This document shows, piece after piece, positions 6,545 through 10,241 of a stretch of 10,241 nucleotides of DNA. The first letter of the stretch is position 1, and every line of letters begins with the position of its first letter. A model generated the notes under the pieces. The model was not told the DNA's origin. It did no database searches and was given only the letters and a program-made list of their open reading frames with translations. This stretch comes from CAMBDR01 sp046597185 (GTDB taxonomy: Bacteria > Pseudomonadota > Gammaproteobacteria > Burkholderiales > Burkholderiaceae_D), in NCBI GenBank assembly GCA_046597185.1, contig JBKJLF010000586.1, positions 1 to 10,241 on the forward strand. The letters run 5' to 3'. A program made the position numbers and the translations under genes.

Positions 6545-9264
6545 TGGATGAGCACGATGTTAACGACCAGCATGTCAGCGCAGCCGGGCGTTTGCCGATT
6601 CTGGACAGCCCGACATTTTTTTTGGATAGCCCGGAACTGCCGCCCTGGCTGGGCGTGTGGCACGGCCAGGTTGAACTGTATGCGCAACCGTTTGCCGCAG
6701 GCCAGGCCAGCGGCCCCCGTCGTTTTTTGGCGGCACTGGCCACGGGTTCGGTGTTTCCGCGCCAACAGCCGCATGCACGCTGGCGCTTATGCGTGGTACC
6801 CGGCCAGGACGGGCGAATTGACAGCTTCGATTGGCCCGACGAGCAAGAAGCCGCGCGCACCACGCAAAGCGCGCTTAGCCCCATGATCGAGGCCCTGCTC
6901 AATGCCAACCCCGACTGTGTCGCCCCGGCGCTGGAGCAACTCGCCCCCGGAAGAGACCCGTGGCCACTATTACAAGCATGGCTGGCTCAATGCTTTGAGG
7001 GCTTGAGCGAGCGTCGCCAGCCATTACCACTGGCCGAAATTGAAGAAGCCAATCTCACTGCACGCCAATCGGCCATGCAAAAAATGACCCGTGTGCTCAG
7101 CCCGAAAGCACACACCCAAAATGACGCTCACAACAGCTTGGCCAGCCTGGCCAGCGCGGTGGCACACGCGCAAAGCCTGACGCTGGCCAAAGGGGCAGAC
7201 CAAGGGCAGGAAGGCGAATCACTGCAGGATTGGGCCAAACGGGCGGGCGTGCGCCTGCGCCGCGTGGCCCTGCGTGAGCGCTGGTGGCAAAGCGCCGGCG
7301 TGCCGCTGCTGGGAGTATTAATACAGGATGATCAGGCAGCCCCGGCTCAGGGCAAAAGCGCGGGCCAGAACGATAGTTCCACCGTCGGCAGCAACAGTAA
7401 TTCCCCGCAAAACGCTTACCAGGTGGCCGCACTCTTACCCACTGTGCGCGACGGTTACACCTGGCGCAGCATTGAGCAAGAATCAACCCCCATGAACGCC
7501 CAGCTTACCAGCCGGCTGGCCTCGTTTGCGTATAGCGTGCATGGCCGCCTGCCCGAGCGCAGCTTGCATCTGATCGATTTACTCAGCTTTGGCTGGCGTG
7601 CGGCGCTGGCCGACGGTTTGTTGCTGCTGATCGCCGCGCTCACATCCGGCTTACTGGGGGCGGTATCACCGGTGGCGGTGGCATATGTGTTTAAAACCGT
7701 CATCCCCTCCAGCGAACTGGCCCTGCTGGCCAATTTTACGATCCTGATTGCCTTATTGGCCTTGGTCAGCGGAATCTTGCATTTAAGCGCGGATTTGGCC
7801 GCACTCCGGATTGAAGGGCGGCTGGGCAATGGCTTACAAAGCGCCATCTTTGATCGGCTGTTGCGCCTGCCGCTTAAGTTTTACAGCAGCTTGACCAGTG
7901 GCGATTTGGCCAACCGAATTGCCGTTATCGACACCGTGCGGCGCAGCTTTTCCAGCATGATTGTATTGATTGCCACCTCGTTTTTTTACACCCTGGGCGC
8001 ATTTGGCACCATGCTGTATTTCATGCCCAAAGCGGCCCTGTGGGCGCTGGCCATCATGTTACTGGTGTGGGTGGTGGCGGGCCTCGTGGGTTGGCGGCAA
8101 ATGAAAACCCTGTACGAAGGCGAACAAATCGAAGGCAATATCATCGCCATGGTGGTGCAGTTACTGCAAGGCATTACCAAATTACGTTTGGCCGGGGCCG
8201 AAGACCGGGGCTTTGGCTTATGGGGCCGGGGCTTTTCTGAAATGCGCACCCGCTTAACCCGTGGCCGCAAGTTGCAAGTATATTTAAGCGCCTTCATTGC
8301 CAGCGCCGAAGTCGCACTCTCAGCCACCGTATTTTCGGTACTCGGGTATAGCGAGGGCGAGAAACCCACAACCAGCGAATTTTTGGCGCTGGTGGCGGCA
8401 CTGGCCACCTTTAGCGCCAGCGGCTTATCGGTAGGGCAAGCAATTTCGCGCCTGATCATGCTCAAACCGTTTTTTGAGCGGATACGCCCCATCCTCAAAG
8501 CCACGCCCGAAGCCACCACCCTGGGCACCGAAATCAAACAAATGAATGGTGCGATTGAAGTCTTGCACCTGTCCTTTGCTTATCACCCGGACGCGCCGCC
8601 GGTGCTGCGCGACATCACCTTTCATGTCAAACCCGGCCAATTCATTGCCATTGTGGGTAGCTCCGGCTGCGGCAAATCGACGCTGTTTCGGCTCTTACTC
8701 GGCTTTGAATTGGCGGGCAGTGGCGGCATCTACTACGACGGGCGCGATTTTCAAACCCTCAATGCCGAATCGGTACGCCGCCAGATCGGGGTGGTCTTAC
8801 AAAATGGCCGCCTGATGCCAGGCACCCTGTTTGAAAACATCTCGGTGGCGCATGAGTGTACGCTTGATCAAGCCTGGCAAGCGGCCCGTTTGGCGGGCAT
8901 GGAAGACGATATTCGCGCCATGCCGATGGGCATGCATACCATTTTATCGGAAGGCAATGCCTCGCTCTCCGGTGGCCAGGTGCAAAGGCTGTTGCTGGCG
9001 CGCGCCTTGGCCGGGCAACCACAAATTTTGTTTTTGGATGAAGCCACCTCGGCGCTGGATAATCGTACCCAGGCCTGGGTAACCTCATCGCTGGCGAATA
9101 TGGCGATGACCCGGCTGGTGATTGCGCATCGGCTCTCCACCGTGCAACAGGCGGACGTAATTTTGGTCCTGCACGAAGGCGTGATTGCCGAACGCGGTAC
9201 TTACACCGAATTAATGGCATTGGATGGGCATTTTGCCCATTTGGCAAAACGGCAATTGGCTTAA
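6541..9264 (+). CDS. NHLM-type ABC transporter ATP-binding/permease subunit with N-terminal accessory domain
   Basis: A 907-residue second ABC subunit. Residues 1-350 form the accessory domain typical of the NHLM ATP-binding subunit; there is no C39 peptidase. It contains an Ala/Gln/Ser/Asn-rich linker at about 264-290. The membrane domain runs from about 353 to 650 (LLLLIAALTSGLLGAVSPVA and further helices). The ATPase is fully canonical: Walker A GSSGCGKST (706-714), LSGGQ (809-813), Walker B ILFLDEATSALD with Asp833 and Glu834, and His863 in VIAHRLST. It probably pairs with the preceding peptidase-ABC protein, to which it is translationally coupled. ATG 6541 overlaps the preceding TGA. A second in-frame ATG at 6544 is better spaced (4 bases) from GGAGG (6535-6539), so the true start may be one codon later. 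The N-terminal domain's function is not evident from sequence. Confidence 0.92.
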   Translation: MMDEHDVNDQHVSAAGRLPILDSPTFFLDSPELPPWLGVWHGQVELYAQPFAAGQASGPRRFLAALATGSVFPRQQPHARWRLCVVPGQDGRIDSFDWPDEQEAARTTQSALSPMIEALLNANPDCVAPALEQLAPGRDPWPLLQAWLAQCFEGLSERRQPLPLAEIEEANLTARQSAMQKMTRVLSPKAHTQNDAHNSLASLASAVAHAQSLTLAKGADQGQEGESLQDWAKRAGVRLRRVALRERWWQSAGVPLLGVLIQDDQAAPAQGKSAGQNDSSTVGSNSNSPQNAYQVAALLPTVRDGYTWRSIEQESTPMNAQLTSRLASFAYSVHGRLPERSLHLIDLLSFGWRAALADGLLLLIAALTSGLLGAVSPVAVAYVFKTVIPSSELALLANFTILIALLALVSGILHLSADLAALRIEGRLGNGLQSAIFDRLLRLPLKFYSSLTSGDLANRIAVIDTVRRSFSSMIVLIATSFFYTLGAFGTMLYFMPKAALWALAIMLLVWVVAGLVGWRQMKTLYEGEQIEGNIIAMVVQLLQGITKLRLAGAEDRGFGLWGRGFSEMRTRLTRGRKLQVYLSAFIASAEVALSATVFSVLGYSEGEKPTTSEFLALVAALATFSASGLSVGQAISRLIMLKPFFERIRPILKATPEATTLGTEIKQMNGAIEVLHLSFAYHPDAPPVLRDITFHVKPGQFIAIVGSSGCGKSTLFRLLLGFELAGSGGIYYDGRDFQTLNAESVRRQIGVVLQNGRLMPGTLFENISVAHECTLDQAWQAARLAGMEDDIRAMPMGMHTILSEGNASLSGGQVQRLLLARALAGQPQILFLDEATSALDNRTQAWVTSSLANMAMTRLVIAHRLSTVQQADVILVLHEGVIAERGTYTELMALDGHFAHLAKRQLA

Positions 9265-9407
9265 ATTGGTAACGCAAATAAGTAGTGTAAATAAGTGGTA
9301 AGGCAGCAATGGCACTTTGGTTTTGCCCGATTTTACTTGCGCACGTGCAATAACTGGAGTATGGTTAAACAAGCTCATCCCCGAGAACCCGTGAAGTGAG
9401 AGTGATT
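9265..9407. other. Intergenic spacer with 13-base tandem repeat and 8-base palindrome
   Basis: AAATAAGTAGT (9276-9286) recurs as AAATAAGTGGT (9289-9299), a 13-base period just after the ABC gene stop. GCACGTGC (9341-9348) is a perfect palindrome about 60 bases before the next start. No strong hairpin-plus-T-run terminator is seen, so the following gene may still be read through from the operon or have its own promoter here. Confidence 0.4.
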
Positions 9408-9941
9408 ATGCGAAAAGTACTATATATCCTCGGATTATTATCTGACGATGATGTGGAATGGTTGGCCACCATGGGCCAGCGGCAACACATCAAGCGTGGT
9501 AGTACCCTGGTAACGCAGGGGCAGCCGATAGACTGGTTTTATTTCATTCTCGATGGTCGGTTTGCGGTGACGGCGCACGGGGTGGGGCAACTTGCGGTGG
9601 TGGAATGTGGTGAAATCATCGGTGAAATTTCGCTGATTGATGCGCATCCACCCACGGCATCGGTGAGCGCGCTGGAAGATGGCATGGTTTTGGCGATTGA
9701 GCGTGAGCAATTGCAACGCAAGCTGGCTGGCGATATTGAATTCGCAGCCCATTTTTACCGTGCCGTGGCCACGTTTTTGGCCGAACGGATGCGTTCCACC
9801 GTAAAACGGCTGGAGCTTGGCGACAAGCCGGCGCAGGCAAGGCATGAACAAGCCGATAATGAACTGGATTTGAACATACTCGACAATGTCCATCTGGCCG
9901 GGGCCAGGTTTGACCGGATTTTAAAACGGTTTCAGCGCTAA
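9408..9941 (+). CDS. Cyclic-nucleotide-binding-domain protein of the NHLM export locus
   Basis: A 177-residue soluble protein with a single cNMP-binding-type beta-roll, about residues 20-105: LVTQGQPIDWFYFILDGRFA (34-53), then GEIIGEISLIDAHPPTASV (68-86). A helical tail follows, with FYRAVATFLAERMRSTVKRL (116-135) and the C-terminal motif LDNVHLAGARFDRILKR (158-174). It lacks a helix-turn-helix, so it is not a CRP-type transcription factor. Proteins of this kind with the LDNVHLAGARFDR ending accompany NHLM export operons. The phosphate-binding cassette has Pro/Thr where cAMP-binding proteins carry Arg-Ser/Thr, so cyclic nucleotide binding is doubtful. ATG 9408 is chosen for its purine-rich upstream GTGAGAG. 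In-frame GTGs at 9396 and 9402 would add four or two residues. Regulation or assembly of the exporter is an inferred role. Confidence 0.85.
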   Translation: MRKVLYILGLLSDDDVEWLATMGQRQHIKRGSTLVTQGQPIDWFYFILDGRFAVTAHGVGQLAVVECGEIIGEISLIDAHPPTASVSALEDGMVLAIEREQLQRKLAGDIEFAAHFYRAVATFLAERMRSTVKRLELGDKPAQARHEQADNELDLNILDNVHLAGARFDRILKRFQR

Positions 9942-9953
9942 ACCATGGTGCGA

Positions 9954-9995
9954 AACCCATAATTCAGGCCGGCCACACCCGCCCCGGCCCGGGTT
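9954..9995. repeat. GC-rich inverted repeat downstream of the cNMP-domain gene
   Basis: GGCCGG (9967-9972) pairs with CCGGCC (9984-9989) around an 11-base loop. The outer AACCC (9954-9958) can pair with GGGTT (9991-9995). No T-run follows directly; a run of seven T lies at 10018-10024. It could be an inefficient terminator or RNA-stabilising hairpin separating the exporter genes from the small-protein gene. Confidence 0.35.
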
Positions 9996-10022
9996 ATTTG
10001 GCAGTAGAAAGGCGATGTTTTT

Positions 10023-10059
10023 TTGATGTTTGGCGAGCTGTAGAGAAGATAAGCATAAT
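10023..10059 (+). promoter_or_regulatory. Possible promoter of the His-rich leader-peptide gene
   Basis: Two weak alternatives overlap: TTGATG (10023-10028) with AAGATA (10046-10051) at 17 bases, or TTGGCG (10030-10035) with CATAAT (10054-10059) at 18 bases. The second would leave almost no leader before the ribosome binding site at 10068, so the first is slightly more sensible. A separate promoter would suit a cargo made in excess over its exporter, but this rests only on motif matching. Confidence 0.25.
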
Positions 10060-10067
10060 CGAAAATC

Positions 10068-10072
10068 AGGAG
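10068..10072 (+). promoter_or_regulatory. Strong Shine-Dalgarno sequence of the His-rich leader-peptide gene
   Basis: AGGAG lies six bases, all A, upstream of ATG 10079. This is the best ribosome binding site in the window, and it fixes the start and reading frame of an otherwise low-complexity ORF. Confidence 0.8.
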
Positions 10073-10078
10073 AAAAAA

Positions 10079-10241
10079 ATGGCTACAAATAAAATTGGCA
10101 CAGATAAAACGATATCGGATGATGCACTTGATCAGGTTGTCGGCGGCGCAGGTACGCAAACAACCAGCACCCACCACGATGACCACCCGGAACTGGGTAC
10201 GCATGACACGCACACGCAAGATACCCACCCACCCGCCCACC
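10079..10241 (+). CDS. Double-glycine-leader, His/Asp/Thr-rich secreted protein, candidate NHLM cargo (3' end beyond window)
   Basis: 54 codons are visible with no stop. Residues 1-23 form a bacteriocin-type leader: a polar N-terminus, then ISDDALDQVVGG, with hydrophobic positions ahead of a Gly-Gly cut site. The expected cleavage after Gly23 is by the C39 peptidase encoded upstream. The body starts AGTQTTSTHHDDHPELG and continues with THDTHTQDTHPPAH, giving seven His in residues 31-54 with many Asp and Thr and almost no hydrophobic residues. Such composition suits binding of divalent metals or a repetitive extracellular polypeptide, but no family is recognised. The leader is short, unlike the roughly 70-residue leaders classically paired with NHLM exporters. 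Its place after the exporter and cNMP genes makes it the most likely cargo. Total length, further repeats and any Cys or Ser modification sites are unknown because the frame leaves the window. Confidence 0.78.
   Translation, partial: MATNKIGTDKTISDDALDQVVGGAGTQTTSTHHDDHPELGTHDTHTQDTHPPAH

Noticed and set aside
10018..10024. Run of seven T as a rho-independent terminator
   Set aside because: No GC-rich stem lies directly before it; the nearest inverted repeat ends at 9995.
9938..10240. Minus-strand ORF of 100 codons covering the right end
   Set aside because: It reads antisense through the strong ribosome site and leader of the plus-strand small protein, has no ribosome site of note, and its composition looks like complemented His-rich codons.
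10148..10241. Repetitive CAC/ACC-rich tract as a CRISPR or tandem DNA repeat
   Set aside because: The repeats are irregular at DNA level and are explained by His/Thr/Pro codons in one open frame.

Overview
The window looks like an accessory 'contact and secretion' region from a Gram-negative, moderately GC-rich proteobacterium. A beta- or gammaproteobacterium is my inference, because a type VI secretion Rhs effector with its Eag chaperone sits beside a proteobacterial-style NHLM peptide export operon. No rRNA, tRNA, CRISPR array or intact insertion sequence was seen.

Left arm (1-2305, minus strand): an EagR-type chaperone (DUF1795) is followed, through an ATGA stop/start overlap, by a large Rhs effector. 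The effector has paired hydrophobic segments, a textbook prePAAR motif, a PAAR domain and the start of the Rhs shell. It runs off the left edge, so its toxin and any immunity gene lie outside the window. A plausible sigma-70 promoter and a TGTG-N8-CACA palindrome precede the chaperone.

Middle (2306-3002): about 700 bases without an intact gene. They hold the chaperone promoter, what appears to be a decayed C-terminal gene fragment (frameshift plus in-frame TAG), and overlapping inverted repeats just upstream of the next operon.

Right arm (3003 to the end, plus strand): an NHLM-type peptide export operon. A membrane fusion protein, a C39 peptidase-ABC transporter and a second ABC transporter overlap one another by ATGA junctions. 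A cyclic-nucleotide-binding-fold protein typical of such loci follows after about 140 bases. Last is the start of a small ORF with a strong ribosome binding site, a VVGG double-glycine leader and a very His/Asp/Thr-rich body that runs off the right edge.

The simplest reading is that the C39 peptidase removes the leader of the small protein, the two ABC subunits and the fusion protein export the His-rich product, and the cNMP-fold protein regulates or senses the process. No modification enzyme and no classical long nitrile-hydratase-like or Nif11 leader is visible. The His-rich cargo is the most novel-looking item here. The Rhs and NHLM arms are divergent and probably independently expressed.
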